Assembly (NCBI GenBank): GCA_030374765.1
Contig: JARGXX010000080.1
Location: 806,001-870,000, forward strand
Direction of reading: 5' to 3'
Length of the DNA stretch: 64,000 nucleotides
DNA from: Agarophyton chilense
Lineage: Eukaryota; Rhodophyta; Florideophyceae; Gracilariales; Gracilariaceae
Both the position numbers and the translations under genes were made by a program. The stretch's first letter is position 1, and each line of letters begins with the position of its first letter. The notes under the pieces are model-generated. The model searched no databases. It was not told where the DNA came from and worked only from the letters and a program-made list of their open reading frames with translations. Positions 42,904-54,400 of the stretch are shown here, piece by piece.

Positions 42904-45297
42904 ATGGGAGGCACCGGCAGGGCTCGTCGCCGCAAGCGTCAACTTGAACACGGCACTGGGCTGGAACATACGGACGCCAAACAGCTTAGCCAGTTTGATA
43001 CGGGCGCTGGCCAAAGGCAGAGGGTACGTCGCAGGCGTCTTGCATACCAACTCGAGAAAGCTGGAAAGGATCAGCAACAGGATCCACAGTTTTCTTCATC
43101 GGTCAGCCGCAAGCGGAACAGGCCCAATCCTCAAAGAAAACCGGAAGACACGCGGCAAGAATCAGCTGAGAACCATGCAGCTGCCCCCGCGTTTTCCGAC
43201 GAAAACGCCAAGTGGCTCAAACCTAAAGCTAAGATTGGTTCCATACCAAAGAAACCAAATCAGCCAAAAGATTTGTTCGAAAGCGATGGTTCTGATGATT
43301 CTGCATCTGACTCACAGTCCGATCATTTAGAAAAACCCATCAAAATGACTGACCGCGTGGATGACCTTCGTTTAGTTTCAAAGGCACACGAAGACGGTGA
43401 TGATTCAACTGAACATGTGCCTGTGGAGGCTTCTAAGGTTGGAAACGATTCTGAGCTTGAACATGACGACCAATCGACAGACGGTGATCAAAGTTCCGAA
43501 AGCGAAGATCTACCTCCTGATAAACTAGAGATTGCCTCAGAGAAAATTCTGCACGAGAGAAAAGAGCAAGCTACCGAGGCAGAGGCAGAACTTGAAGATG
43601 AGCGAAAACGGGCAGGTGACTCACTTAAACAATTCAAGCTTGACACGGGACTGCTCGGCCGAGGAGGTGTCAAAGAAGGTGACGAGCATGAAGCCGCTAC
43701 CCGTGAGAACATGCTGCAAAGAATTCGGGGCATATTGCATGTTCTCGCAGACTTCAAAACGCGAAGAGAGCCGGACAGAGCAAGGCACGAGTATGTCGAT
43801 GCACTTCGAGACTCTGTATGCCAGTGTTTTGGATACAATGAGGAGCTTGCCGAAATGCTCATGGACGTTTTTCCCAATGCGGAGATTGTCGACTTCATGG
43901 AGGCATCCGAATCACCCAGACCACTGACCATTCGAACTAACACCTTGAAAGCTAGAAGAAGAGAGCTCGCACAGGCTCTTATCTCTCGTGGCATGAATGT
44001 AGATCCCATTGACAAATGGTCAAAAGTTGGACTTGTGGTTTACGAATCTCAAGTTCCTGTGGGCGCAACACCCGAATATTTGGCGGGACTTTATATGATT
44101 CAGTCTGCCTCGAGTTTTCTGCCAGTAGTGGCACTTGCCCCGAAGGGGAACGAAAAGATTTTAGACATCGCTGCGGCTCCTGGTGGAAAAACCACATACA
44201 TTGGCGCTCTGATGAACAACACCGGTGTTCTCGTTGCGAATGATCTCAGAAAGGATCGTATCAAAGCATTGGTATCTAATGTGCATCGACTTGGACTTCG
44301 AAACACTGTTGTATGCAACTACGATGGTTTGAGAATCCCTTCTGTGTTCGGGTCTTGTTTTGATCGTGTACTTTTGGATGCCCCGTGTTCTGGGACCGGA
44401 ATAATAAGCCATGATCCTGCTGTGAAAATGAATCGCCGGCGACAGGACCTCGACAATACAACCAGGATACAGAAGGAACTCATTCTTTCAGCGATAGATT
44501 CAGTCAATTCAGACTCTGCCACAGGAGGTTACATCGTGTATTCAACATGCTCGGTTCTCGTCGAAGAGAATGAGGCAGTTATAGATTACGCGTTGCGGAA
44601 CCGGGATGTCAAAGTAGTGGAGTCGGGTTTGTCTGTAGGGATTCCAGGGTTCACGCGCATGCGACAACATAGATTTCACCCGACTTTGAACCTCACGAAA
44701 CGAATACATCCACACATCCATAACCTCGATGGATTCTTTGTTTGCAAGCTGAAGAAGCTGTCAGATCGAAAGGGAACGGGTGGTGTAAATGTTGATGAAC
44801 CTCAGATGAAGGATACCGGAGAATCAATGACACAAGATGGGAAGATGAAACAAAAGAATTCAGCAAAGGCTCATAACGATGGTCTAAAGAAGTCTAATGG
44901 CATCTCGCGCTCTTCAGGCGTGCAGGGTAAGTCCGTTAGTGCACTGAAGCCAAAAGGACATTCACCTGATTCCCATCAAAAATCGCGCAGGAAGAGGTTG
45001 AGAACTCGACAAACTACCCCGAGCAAGAATGAAAACTCGAAAGAAATAGGTAAGAAAGTCGCATCTTCTACTAATGGCTCTAAGAATCAAGGGAACCAGG
45101 ATCAAGGTAAGAGAAGTCCAAAAGCCGGAATTCAGTCACCATCAGTTGTGAACCCGAACGACAAAGGGCAATCATTGGAAAGTCCGAAGAATTTGAAAGT
45201 GAAAAGCTCAGCCATTTCATCACTTAATTTGGCAAGAGAGTCATTAAGGAAACGCAGGCAACGATCGCAAAAGTCCAGATCCCCAATCAGAACTTAG
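42904..45297 (+). CDS. NOP2: NOP2/NSUN1-type rRNA cytosine-5 methyltransferase
   Basis: An intronless frame of 797 residues. The first 230 residues are charged and low-complexity with acidic patches, as in nucleolar proteins. The methyltransferase core follows: a pre-SAM segment with RTNTLKARRRELAQAL and AASSFL-type residues, the SAM motif LDIAAAPGGKTTYIGALM (about 420), DAPCSGTGIISHDPAVK (about 493) and YSTCSVLVEENEAVIDYAL (about 546), with the two catalytic cysteines in PCS and TCS as in all m5C RNA methyltransferases of this family. The DGFFVCKLKKL end of the core is present. A Lys/Ser-rich tail of about 180 residues follows. In other eukaryotes it modifies large-subunit rRNA and is needed for 60S assembly in the nucleolus. 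Confidence 0.95.
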   Translation: MGGTGRARRRKRQLEHGTGLEHTDAKQLSQFDTGAGQRQRVRRRRLAYQLEKAGKDQQQDPQFSSSVSRKRNRPNPQRKPEDTRQESAENHAAAPAFSDENAKWLKPKAKIGSIPKKPNQPKDLFESDGSDDSASDSQSDHLEKPIKMTDRVDDLRLVSKAHEDGDDSTEHVPVEASKVGNDSELEHDDQSTDGDQSSESEDLPPDKLEIASEKILHERKEQATEAEAELEDERKRAGDSLKQFKLDTGLLGRGGVKEGDEHEAATRENMLQRIRGILHVLADFKTRREPDRARHEYVDALRDSVCQCFGYNEELAEMLMDVFPNAEIVDFMEASESPRPLTIRTNTLKARRRELAQALISRGMNVDPIDKWSKVGLVVYESQVPVGATPEYLAGLYMIQSASSFLPVVALAPKGNEKILDIAAAPGGKTTYIGALMNNTGVLVANDLRKDRIKALVSNVHRLGLRNTVVCNYDGLRIPSVFGSCFDRVLLDAPCSGTGIISHDPAVKMNRRRQDLDNTTRIQKELILSAIDSVNSDSATGGYIVYSTCSVLVEENEAVIDYALRNRDVKVVESGLSVGIPGFTRMRQHRFHPTLNLTKRIHPHIHNLDGFFVCKLKKLSDRKGTGGVNVDEPQMKDTGESMTQDGKMKQKNSAKAHNDGLKKSNGISRSSGVQGKSVSALKPKGHSPDSHQKSRRKRLRTRQTTPSKNENSKEIGKKVASSTNGSKNQGNQDQGKRSPKAGIQSPSVVNPNDKGQSLESPKNLKVKSSAISSLNLARESLRKRRQRSQKSRSPIRT

Positions 45298-45695
45298 GTG
45301 AATCTGTCGATATCATTGTGTTCTCTTAAGTAATCTATCATATATCTATTTTGGAAAAAATGCCGGAGAGAAGAAGTGGTGTGGTTAATGCTTCATTTAC
45401 AGGAACTGCGACTTGGCGTGTTTTACAACAAAAAATTGACACATTTGAAGCTAGCTCAACTTGCGAAAGGCTCTATGAATATGTGCCCTTAAGGAAATCT
45501 GGGGGTACACAAATATTCACTGCCCTGTCGCTCGTTTTAGTTCAGATGCGATGATGGCGGAAGTATGTTCAAGCATATAATTTTTTGGTCTGGCAGAATC
45601 ATGAGTTTGTAAAGAGGCTGAAATCAAGTATGGCCTCTGTACTTGAAGTCCATAAGATTTCTTCCCACAGGATGGTCAAGTCTGATGTCACAATA
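45298..45695. other. Spacer between convergent genes
   Basis: No gene is supported; a frame at 45351-45554 has no recognisable features. Confidence 0.5.
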
Positions 45696-46646
45696 TTAGT
45701 AGTTCGCGCCTACTATTCTCACTGCAACTGGAGCCGTCCCGGAATCTTGTTTTCGGCCAGTAGGGTTGGGTATTGTTTCAGGTTTTTGCCGAGGAGGAAT
45801 CGCAGTAACGACTTTAGCATGCTTAGAACCCTTGTCGACTATGGCTTTAGATTCAAAGTCCTCTTCAGCCGGGACTGCGCCCGACACAGCCACAGCAGTT
45901 GGTGGGGCGGCTGTACCTGCTTGTGGCGATGTCATAAACGGATCATCTTGTTGTTCGGGCGCCCTTGGAGGCAGAGCAGTTACCAATGACGTCGTAGCGG
46001 TGTTCGGGATGGACGACGGTATCCCCTCCGAAGCATCTGTTGGGACGAACAACGGCAGTGGGGTCACATTGATTCCAGTAACAACTCCCCCACCAGTTGA
46101 AGTATTTGTAGCAGCAGAACCGACGGTCCTGGCACCATCCGAAGCTCCACCACCACCTCCAGTTCCGCCATTTTTATCACCTCCACCTCCACCTGAGCCG
46201 CCGCCTCCGTTTGCTCCGAAACCTCCTCCTCCACCACTACCAGGGGCACCCGAACCGAAACCAAATCCATTGGCCGCGGATTGGGTTTGGTTTGAAAGAC
46301 CATTAGACATATCTCCAATGGCTGAACCGCCTCCACAAGACCCAGTTGTACACCCAGATCCAACAGCTGACGACCCACCTGAAACGCCAACACCCCCTCC
46401 AGATCCACCTAGAGCTGTCCCAGAGCCTCCTCCGGACCCGGCGCCCCCGTTCGCACCAAAACCGCCGCCACCGCCGGAGCCCGGGGAACCGGAACCGAAT
46501 CCGAATCCATTCGTGCCCGAAGCAGAAGGCTTCGCTGTTTGTGAAGTCGCCGTTGGGGAAACAGGGGCCGTTGGTACTTGTGATGTCTGCGAAATGGCAC
46601 TTTGAATAAGAAAAGACAGAATTGTGAGTAGACAAACAACTTTCAT
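45696..46646 (-). CDS. Secreted glycine-rich protein with internal duplication
   Basis: ATG 46646 opens with a signal peptide (MKVVCLLTILSFLIQSAISQ), giving 316 residues. The mature part has a Thr/Ser/Pro-rich start and a glycine-rich middle in which NGFGFGSGSPGSGGGGGF occurs twice, about 80 residues apart (second copy NGFGFGSGAPGSGGGGGF). A CTTGSC pair lies between the copies, and a Pro/Thr-rich tail ends the protein. This layout is like structural cell-wall glycine-rich proteins. Function is inference. The plus-strand frame on top of it (45766-46605) is Pro-rich only because it is the complement. Confidence 0.75.
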   Translation of the reverse strand: MKVVCLLTILSFLIQSAISQTSQVPTAPVSPTATSQTAKPSASGTNGFGFGSGSPGSGGGGGFGANGGAGSGGGSGTALGGSGGGVGVSGGSSAVGSGCTTGSCGGGSAIGDMSNGLSNQTQSAANGFGFGSGAPGSGGGGGFGANGGGGSGGGGGDKNGGTGGGGGASDGARTVGSAATNTSTGGGVVTGINVTPLPLFVPTDASEGIPSSIPNTATTSLVTALPPRAPEQQDDPFMTSPQAGTAAPPTAVAVSGAVPAEEDFESKAIVDKGSKHAKVVTAIPPRQKPETIPNPTGRKQDSGTAPVAVRIVGANY

Positions 46647-48285
46647 GATGATTCGTTCAAGCTTGTTGTTTCTGTTAATAGCAACTGGTGATGCCAGCGA
46701 AGACGGTTACGGGTTCTTATACAGTGTAGGGAAGGTACGGTTTGTTGATGTCCAGAGGTAATCACTGTTGGCATCACGCGGTGACCAATGGTGCTGTTTT
46801 TTGGAATCAGATGATTACCAGGCAGATGGAAACCGGTTTTAACTTTGCCAGAAGTGAAAATGATATCCATGGGTCCGGTAACCACTTCTTTGTTGTTGAT
46901 GAACTGGGCAGAAATTGAGAGTAGCGGAACAGTGGACAAATAGTTAATACAGTTTACCGAAGGGCCGGGGACGAGCATATGGTAAACGTTATTGGCCAGA
47001 TTAACAATGTTTTACTCATGGTTTTTAGTTGTGTGCTGTTATTAATGCTTGCCTTTACCCTTACAAGCTATGTGCGCAACAGACAGGCTGATACGAAGGG
47101 TAACAATTTCAGCTGTTTGACCGATTTGGAAAGAAGCTGTAGGCTGTAGAGGGGTTCGGAAATATTTGGGCTGTAAAAACGGAATCGGATGCGCTTTCTG
47201 TCTTAGAATCATTGGATGTTGCGTCGGGGAGCTCGAAACTGTTGATGCTCAGGCTCTCTTATCTCTCGGTATCTACCTTTGGTACATGAAGGGGAGCACG
47301 TGTACTGTAGAAGATTACCTTCGTAAATACAGCGGCTTAAAAATTTGGAATGTGATGAGTGCGACGAAACTACTGCAAAAGTTACGGTCCCTTGACGAGT
47401 TCGGAATATTACCGATCCTTGGTTATGACACTCCAACCCCAACCAGTGTGATAACTTGGTAGCCGCGCTACCGGCTTGCTTAATGGAGAATATTTTTTGG
47501 TGGGGCGTCACACAGCAGTTTTGCTTTAGCGGCATTCATTACTAAGCAGAAAAAAGGTCACTATATGACGATTGTTGCTAATTATGGTGATATAGCAAAC
47601 TCACACGTGACTTTTGCTTTACCAGGATGGTATTCAGCAACCAATCAGCGTTCGATAAGCGATGTGCGTTACCGAGTCACTCGACGGCAATTAGAGTTTC
47701 TCGCCTTCAGTTCGGACACTAATTTGCCGTCTCGTGCCCCGATTTCCGCACCCGGTTGGTTGCCTACCAAGTCCATGTACTTCGATTCCAAGCGAGACGG
47801 GCACCAAAATTACGCTAAGGAAGATCTCATTGACGCCATACCAAACCACTTTCGGCTCTTCCGTTGCAATCGGCAGATTCGAAAGTGTTCTATGCGACTA
47901 CCAGCCCTGCGTCGAACACGGAGGGCCTGGTACAGCTTCAGTGCTTTTTGGGGTATCTTGTGACAGTTTTTTGTGAGAATGTGGGCCCCGTGTGCATCCG
48001 CTGTCGGCACTCATCCAGGTTCATCGCTTCCGTTCCCCCCCTGCCTACTCTAACCGATGGATTGCAACGCCTTCGACGCGACGTGATTTCATAGAATTAC
48101 TGTAAGACATCATTTGGCTTGAACTGAAACGTACGTATTGTACCGGCGCTGCTTGATTCGTGTCTCTCACTCTTTAAATACCACTCCTGTTGCACGTCGT
48201 CCACACCGTCGCTTCCCTTCAACTCAGAATTGCTCCGCGGGTTTTCGAAGATCGCGCAGGGAATCTATTGGGAAAACATACCACG
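46647..48285. other. Spacer upstream of Argonaute, no supported gene
   Basis: Short frames at 47166-47462 and 47565-47963 show no recognisable domain. The right end is the 5' flank and probable 5' UTR of the Argonaute gene; an in-frame stretch from about 48190 lacks ATG. Confidence 0.4.
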
Positions 48286-50898
48286 ATGAGTGGTTCCGTA
48301 CCCCCAAGCGTTGTGTTTAATGATAAGCCCATGCGAAGACCCGGTTTTGGAAAGCTAGGCACCCCCGTCCAAATCGAGACCAACTTCGTTCGTTTAAACA
48401 TTCCAAAAACACTCAGGGCTTCACAATATGCCGTGGAACTATTTCGCTACAAGAGGGAGAAGGGCAACACTGTTCAGCTGGAAGTGAGTGCAACTGAACT
48501 CATATTATTCAATCGTAATTGCTTCAAACAACTGCTGCACGAGCATGGAAACCATTTTGGTTGCAATCTCGCTTACAATGGTCGATCTATCGCGTATGCA
48601 CCCACTGAGATCAATCGCCAGGCATTGGGAACTCGTTTCAAGCTACAAGTCAACAAGGAAGGGGAGAAACCGACCGCAAATGACAAACCTGAAGAGGTTG
48701 AAATCGTGATCAACCACGCCAAGTATCTCAAATACGAGGAGTTATTCTCGAAATCGGCGGAGACAACCACTGCATTGGAGTTGATCGCCTGCTTGGATGT
48801 TACGTTGGCACAAGTAGCAGCTGCGGGCCATGTTCAGGTCGGTCGTTCTTTCTACAACTCAGACGGTGCAGTGAAGCTTGGTCGACGTAACATCACCACC
48901 AGTGCTTGGACTGGTTTCTATCAAAGTGTGCGCCTATCTCAGCTTGGTTTGTTGGTCAATATAGATGAATCATGTACTGCTTTTTGGAATCAAGGCAGAA
49001 AGCCTCTCATAGATCTCATCCGTGATGCTACTGATGGTCGGGAGTTGCAATGTCGGGATGGGAGAGGATTACGTGAAATAGGTCAGAAACTTAAGCTTCT
49101 CAAGGTGAAGGCTTCTCACACTGGGATTGTGTACAGAGTACATGGGTTCTCTGATAGAGGTGCGGATCGAATCACTTTCGAATCTGATGGCCGCAAAGTG
49201 TCCATCAGCCAGTACTTTGTGGAGACTTACAACATGAGGGTGAGGAGAGGTGATGCTCCGTGCGTCAAGACACATCCTAAACGTGACACATATCTTCCGA
49301 TCGAGTTTCTTACTGTTGTGCCGAACCAACGCGTGGCGGGGCTCTTGTCGCCGGACGAGATCCAAACCATGGTGAGGACTGCAAGCACTAAACCTCATAT
49401 TCGAAGGACCAATGCAATCAGAAAGATCCAACAATTGAGATACCAAGACCATAAGATTTGCAAGGATTTCCGCGTCAAAGTTGAGTCTAATTTGGTCAAG
49501 TTGAATGCTCGCATTTTGCCCCCCCCAACGATTCACTATGGTGGAGGAACGGTGCGCCCTATGAATGGACAATGGAAAGCGAAGACTGGTGTTGCCAACC
49601 CCGCAAATATATTCTCGTGGGCTGTTTGCAACATGACTCGCCTAAGCAGAGAAGAGATTCTCAAGTTCACAAGTGATCTCACCTCAGCCATGCGTAAGGC
49701 AGGGCTAATATTCCATACGGGGAATCCCAAACAATACTCTTGTGATGAAAGGAACATAGACCGTGAGATGCAACGCTTCGCTGCTGAATTTAAAAGAGAC
49801 AAGAGTCTGAAGATGCGAACGCCGTGTCTTCAACTTCTCATCCTCATAAAAGAAAGACAGGACTCAAGGATTTACAACATGATTAAGAGGGAAGGGGATC
49901 TCAACCTTGGCATTGTTACACAAGTTTGCTTAGCGAAACACTGCGGCTCTAGGTCAAGAGGACGCGATATGTACTGTGACAACGTTGTCCTAAAGATTAA
50001 CGCAAAACTTGGAGGGCAGAATGGACATGTGGGAACATATGAATCCGGCAAGGATCCCCGTACGCGGAATGTCTCTAGTATGCGAGATGTCGACTTTCTG
50101 AACGTGCCACACATAATACTTGGGGCTGATGTCACTCATCCCATGCCAGGAGGGAAAGGACCGAGCATTGCCGCACTAGTTGGCTCCCGAGACCGTCACT
50201 GCATGCAATTCTCTTCTTCGCTACGCACACAGGTTGGTCGGAAGGAGATGATCACAGAGATTGGGGAAATGTTCAAGGAAGTCTATCGCGTGTGGTTCAA
50301 TTCCTTCGGGCGGAAGATTCACACTAAAAAGATCATCATGTTTCGGGATGGTGTATCTGAAGGACAATTCGAGGAAGTAATGCAGAGCGAACTACGTTCA
50401 ATTCGCAAAGCTTGTGTCGAAATCGGTGATGATATGCGGCCGAGAATCACGTACATTATTGTTACAAAGCGTCACCACACTCGATTCTTTCCCGGTGGGA
50501 AGGATTCTTCAGATGGAAGGTCTGGCAATATCCTGCCTGGAACTGTGGTGGACACGGGCATCACGAGCAACGAGTACTACGACTTTTACTTGAACTCTCA
50601 CGCTGGAATCCAAGGTACAAACAAGCCATCCAAGTACACTGTTCTGATCGATGAGAACAAGATACCACCGGATGCTTTGTATGGATACATTTACCGTCTA
50701 TCTCACTCCTTCGCGAGGTGCAATCGCCCTGTTTCAATGGTGCACAGTGCCTACTACGCACATCTGTTGGCCTTTCGCGGACGAGCATACATGGGGGATG
50801 ATTTGTCTGATACTGCTTCCCAGGCTTCTAGTGGTTCTCAAATTCCGCCTGTTCCAACTGTGCACGCTTTGCTGAAACCTCACCTTTATTTCGTATAG
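48286..50898 (+). CDS. AGO: Argonaute (AGO-like) small-RNA effector
   Basis: An intronless frame of 870 residues from ATG 48286 (MSGSVPPSVVF). N-terminal, linker (SFYNSDGAVKLGRR, RLSQLGLLVNIDESCTAFW), PAZ (VHGFSDRGADRITF to YLPIEFLTVVPNQRV), MID (NLGIVTQVCLAKHC) and PIWI domains are all present. PIWI keeps ILGADVTHP (first Asp, about 614), FRDGVSEGQF (second Asp, about 686) and the His of NSHAGIQGT (about 770), so the slicer residues of the DEDH set that I can place are intact. It should bind small RNA guides and cut matching RNA; the repeat-rich left half of the window shows the kind of target such a pathway often silences, but that link is inference. No RGG-rich N-terminal tail is present. 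Confidence 0.96.
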   Translation: MSGSVPPSVVFNDKPMRRPGFGKLGTPVQIETNFVRLNIPKTLRASQYAVELFRYKREKGNTVQLEVSATELILFNRNCFKQLLHEHGNHFGCNLAYNGRSIAYAPTEINRQALGTRFKLQVNKEGEKPTANDKPEEVEIVINHAKYLKYEELFSKSAETTTALELIACLDVTLAQVAAAGHVQVGRSFYNSDGAVKLGRRNITTSAWTGFYQSVRLSQLGLLVNIDESCTAFWNQGRKPLIDLIRDATDGRELQCRDGRGLREIGQKLKLLKVKASHTGIVYRVHGFSDRGADRITFESDGRKVSISQYFVETYNMRVRRGDAPCVKTHPKRDTYLPIEFLTVVPNQRVAGLLSPDEIQTMVRTASTKPHIRRTNAIRKIQQLRYQDHKICKDFRVKVESNLVKLNARILPPPTIHYGGGTVRPMNGQWKAKTGVANPANIFSWAVCNMTRLSREEILKFTSDLTSAMRKAGLIFHTGNPKQYSCDERNIDREMQRFAAEFKRDKSLKMRTPCLQLLILIKERQDSRIYNMIKREGDLNLGIVTQVCLAKHCGSRSRGRDMYCDNVVLKINAKLGGQNGHVGTYESGKDPRTRNVSSMRDVDFLNVPHIILGADVTHPMPGGKGPSIAALVGSRDRHCMQFSSSLRTQVGRKEMITEIGEMFKEVYRVWFNSFGRKIHTKKIIMFRDGVSEGQFEEVMQSELRSIRKACVEIGDDMRPRITYIIVTKRHHTRFFPGGKDSSDGRSGNILPGTVVDTGITSNEYYDFYLNSHAGIQGTNKPSKYTVLIDENKIPPDALYGYIYRLSHSFARCNRPVSMVHSAYYAHLLAFRGRAYMGDDLSDTASQASSGSQIPPVPTVHALLKPHLYFV

Positions 50899-51499
50899 AA
50901 CACCTATACGTAGCTGGTCTCAGGATAGATTGGCCCTCGAAGCAGAATGCATAGTCGGAACAATTGGCTTGCAGGTTTGCAGGTTTCATCTTGAAACCTA
51001 ATCCCAAACTCTGTTGGCTCTGTTGTGACAACCACTTAGCAAACAATCGATTGATTTCTGAGCTCTCCATTTTCGTTAACGGTTCGTTAACAGTATTTAT
51101 GAACGCGCAGAACACTTTCGAAGGAGATAGTGGAGGGGTTCCGGTCCGATCCGATCCGATAGTCTTTACATCTAAAGAGGCAGCGCTAGAGAGACAAAAG
51201 CTGGCTCAATATTTGCTTGTGAGAAATGTGCTCTTCTTATGTAAATGTTCACGATACAAAAGAATTTGACAAAAAATTCAGGAGTTTTGTAGTACACATT
51301 GCTGGCTACGCTGGCTACTGACTTGTGTAGACTTGAGAAGCCTTTCAGCAATCGTTGCGCAACAGAAGAACGGGTTGCCACAATGTTTGCACTCGTCGAG
51401 TAAGCTGCAGCAAAATCGAGCACCGGTTACTACGAAAGGTATGAAGAATTAGCAAGCCAAGCGACATCTGAAGTTTCTGTTTCTTAGCCTTGAGAAGCA
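50899..51499. other. Spacer between Argonaute and the disordered-protein gene
   Basis: About 600 bp without a supported gene; it holds the 3' flank of Argonaute and the promoter of the next gene on the same strand. Confidence 0.5.
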
Positions 51500-54400
51500 A
51501 TGACTCAACACAGTTTACGCAGTGAAAAGCGTCTTGAAGCGGAAAACCCTTTTTCTCCTGCTCCGCGTGCTCGTACAGACCAGGATACTCTCCCATGTCA
51601 GGAAACACGAAAACTTGCACATCGCTCTGCGGAGAGTGGAAGCGAAGAAGTTCATGATTCTCCAAGAAACACGGAAGCCGAAGCATTAGTTGACAAGGGA
51701 TTGAATAGCATTCAGCAGAAAGCTGAACAGTCCTCATCCAGAAACATACACTATCCGTCGGGCAGCGCATTGGGGGGAGACCCAAGACCGGTATCATCTG
51801 GTGGGCCATCTTGGCGTGTTTCTTCTGGTATCTCGCCTAGCCTCCTTCCTGGCGGAAATGACCCATACTCAAACAATCAGAACATGGGCCTTTACGCACA
51901 AGCCTCTAACGTCTCGCAAGGATATTCCGCGTATCAGCCCACCAGATTGGATCTATATGACTCTCCGAGTTTGGCTTCATCATATTCCAATCTTTCAGGA
52001 GATCGAAGGTATCCTCAAATATCAAATTCTGAGTATTATACTCCAGAGCTGGCAACTCCTGGCGGACAACATGGATCTGTAAGACCTGAGGCCAACCCAC
52101 CACAAGCTCCGAACCAAGATTCCCCACCGCATCTTCAAGGAAAACCACTTTCAGACACACCGCTTGCCCCCCAGCAGCCAGTGCCGTATTCCGGGGGATA
52201 TGGTACGTCAAATATCACGCCTGATTTGCCCCAACAACAAGACACTCGCATTCGTCCGCACCATGCTACTCTTCCAGGTGCCGGGGTTCTTTTGTATCCG
52301 CCGCCAACTCCTGCACAAGTCTCAACTGATAGTGGGAGCTCAGAATCTCAATCAGAGTTGCCATCCGTTGCATCTTATTCTGAAGATCTACCGTCGCAAC
52401 CAAGTGATTCGTTTTCATATGGAATGTGCGAGAGTAATCAAGGGATTTCTAGGCAATATGGGTCAGATGACAACCCTGGCCCTCCGGGCTATCCATCAGG
52501 ACCAAACCAACCGAAGACCAGTATGAAACCCGGTGTTAAAACTTTACCTGATGTTCCAACATCGGCGGCTATTCAAGCCTCCATGGGCATTCCGCGTCCA
52601 TGCCCAGTAATTGGCACTTATCAGCCACCCAAAGAATTTGAATACGAGGAGGAGCTGGGCTTCAAGGCACATCTGGCTTCCGGGCCACCGAAATACCCTC
52701 CGCCATCCTCGTCCTTGTTGAAGCGGCCACTTGCTTACGTCTCAAAGCCTAATTCGTCAATGAGCAAGCCGGTCTCTTACGCCCGGCCATCGAATTCGGC
52801 AATGGGTGAACCAGTTTCGGCTCCGATGCAGTCACTCAGCCACGATCCTCGGCCCCCTCTGCCATCATACCTTCATCAGACCCCAACCAACCCTGACGAT
52901 CAAGTTGTCTCTACAACTGACTTGTTTTCAGCATTGAAAATTTCTGGAACACAAGGGAACATTACTGAGCCTAGCTCTGCCAACGCACCGCCGTCATTTT
53001 CCTACAGCTTCGGGCAACACACCCCAACGAGCGATTCGGTGACAGCGCCTACATTGTCCCAAGCTCCTCCTCGGCCGCCCAAACCTCAGGCTCCTTATTC
53101 CTTACCTATTTCGACAGGACATGTTCAAGCCCAGTACTCCTCGAGTAGCAGCTATGGACGGTCTCAAGATGCCAACTCTTCATATGATCCAAAGACTTAC
53201 GACCGTCCACCAAAAGCGTACCCGCCCCCTCCGGCCGTCCAAACTTTGCACAGTGATTTGCCGATAAATAGCTATCAAATGCCATTCATTCCACGCCCTC
53301 CATCGAATTCTACGGAAAGCCCTGGACCACCGTCATCTCTAGATACTAGGATTTCGTCGTCATCCTCTTTTATTCCAAATACAACTGCACCTCTGAATCA
53401 CCCACCCACGACCGCTTTTCTTGTTACAGGCATCCCTCAAAGCAATGTCTTGAAGGTACCTCAGAATCCTCCAGATTTTAGACCTATGCAAAAACCAACG
53501 TACGGGCAACAATTCAATTGCGATGGATCGCAATATAATCGGCAATATGCAAGTCAAGGCGAGGCGCCCGCTGTCCAATCAATTGAAGAGGGATTTATTG
53601 GAAGACATGAGACTCCTCAACTGCGTCCTCCACGACTAAATCAGCTCCCCAATGAAAGGAAACACCCACAATCTGGTGGCTCCGCTTACGATGGGTCGCA
53701 ATACATTCTGCGACATGGAAGCCAGGGAGAGCCTTCCGCCGTCCCATCAGCCGGAGGGGGGTCCATTGCAGGATACCAGACTCCCAAACCGCGTCCTCCA
53801 CGGCAAAACCAAGCGCCCAGTGAAATGGAACGCCTACAACCTGGTGGTCCCGCTTACAATGGATCGCAATACATTCTGCAACATGGAAGCCAGGGAGAGC
53901 CTTCCGTCGTCCATTCAGCCGGAGAGGGGTCTATTGCAGGATATCAGACTCCCCAGCTGCGTCCTTCACGACAAGATCAGCCTCCTTATAAAATGAAACT
54001 TCAACAATCTGGGGGTTCCGCTTACGATGGATCGCAATACATTCTGGGACACGAAAGCCAGGGAGAGCATTCCGTCGTCCACTCAGCCGGAGAGGGGTCT
54101 CTTGCAAGATATCAAACTTCTCAGTTGCGCCCTAACGAACAGTATCAACAGCCGTCTTATAGTTTGAAACAGCCGCAACCCGGAAGTTTCGTTTACGACC
54201 AGAACCCCGAATTCGGGAAAACTGTTGGTTCAGGCTGTCCCACCAAAGTTCCAAGCACACAATACTACACCAGTGAACCATTCGCCTCTGCGCAATATAC
54301 GGATGCTGCAGTTGTCCCGGGCAATTTAAGCAATGATTTTCCTCAGCATCCTCGCTTTTACGAAGGTAGAACTGGATCCTTGCCGATGTCTCAGCCTGGT

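Noticed and set aside
45766-46605. 279-codon plus-strand Pro-rich frame
   Set aside because: It is the complement of the glycine-rich protein, which has a signal peptide and duplicated motif and is the better gene.
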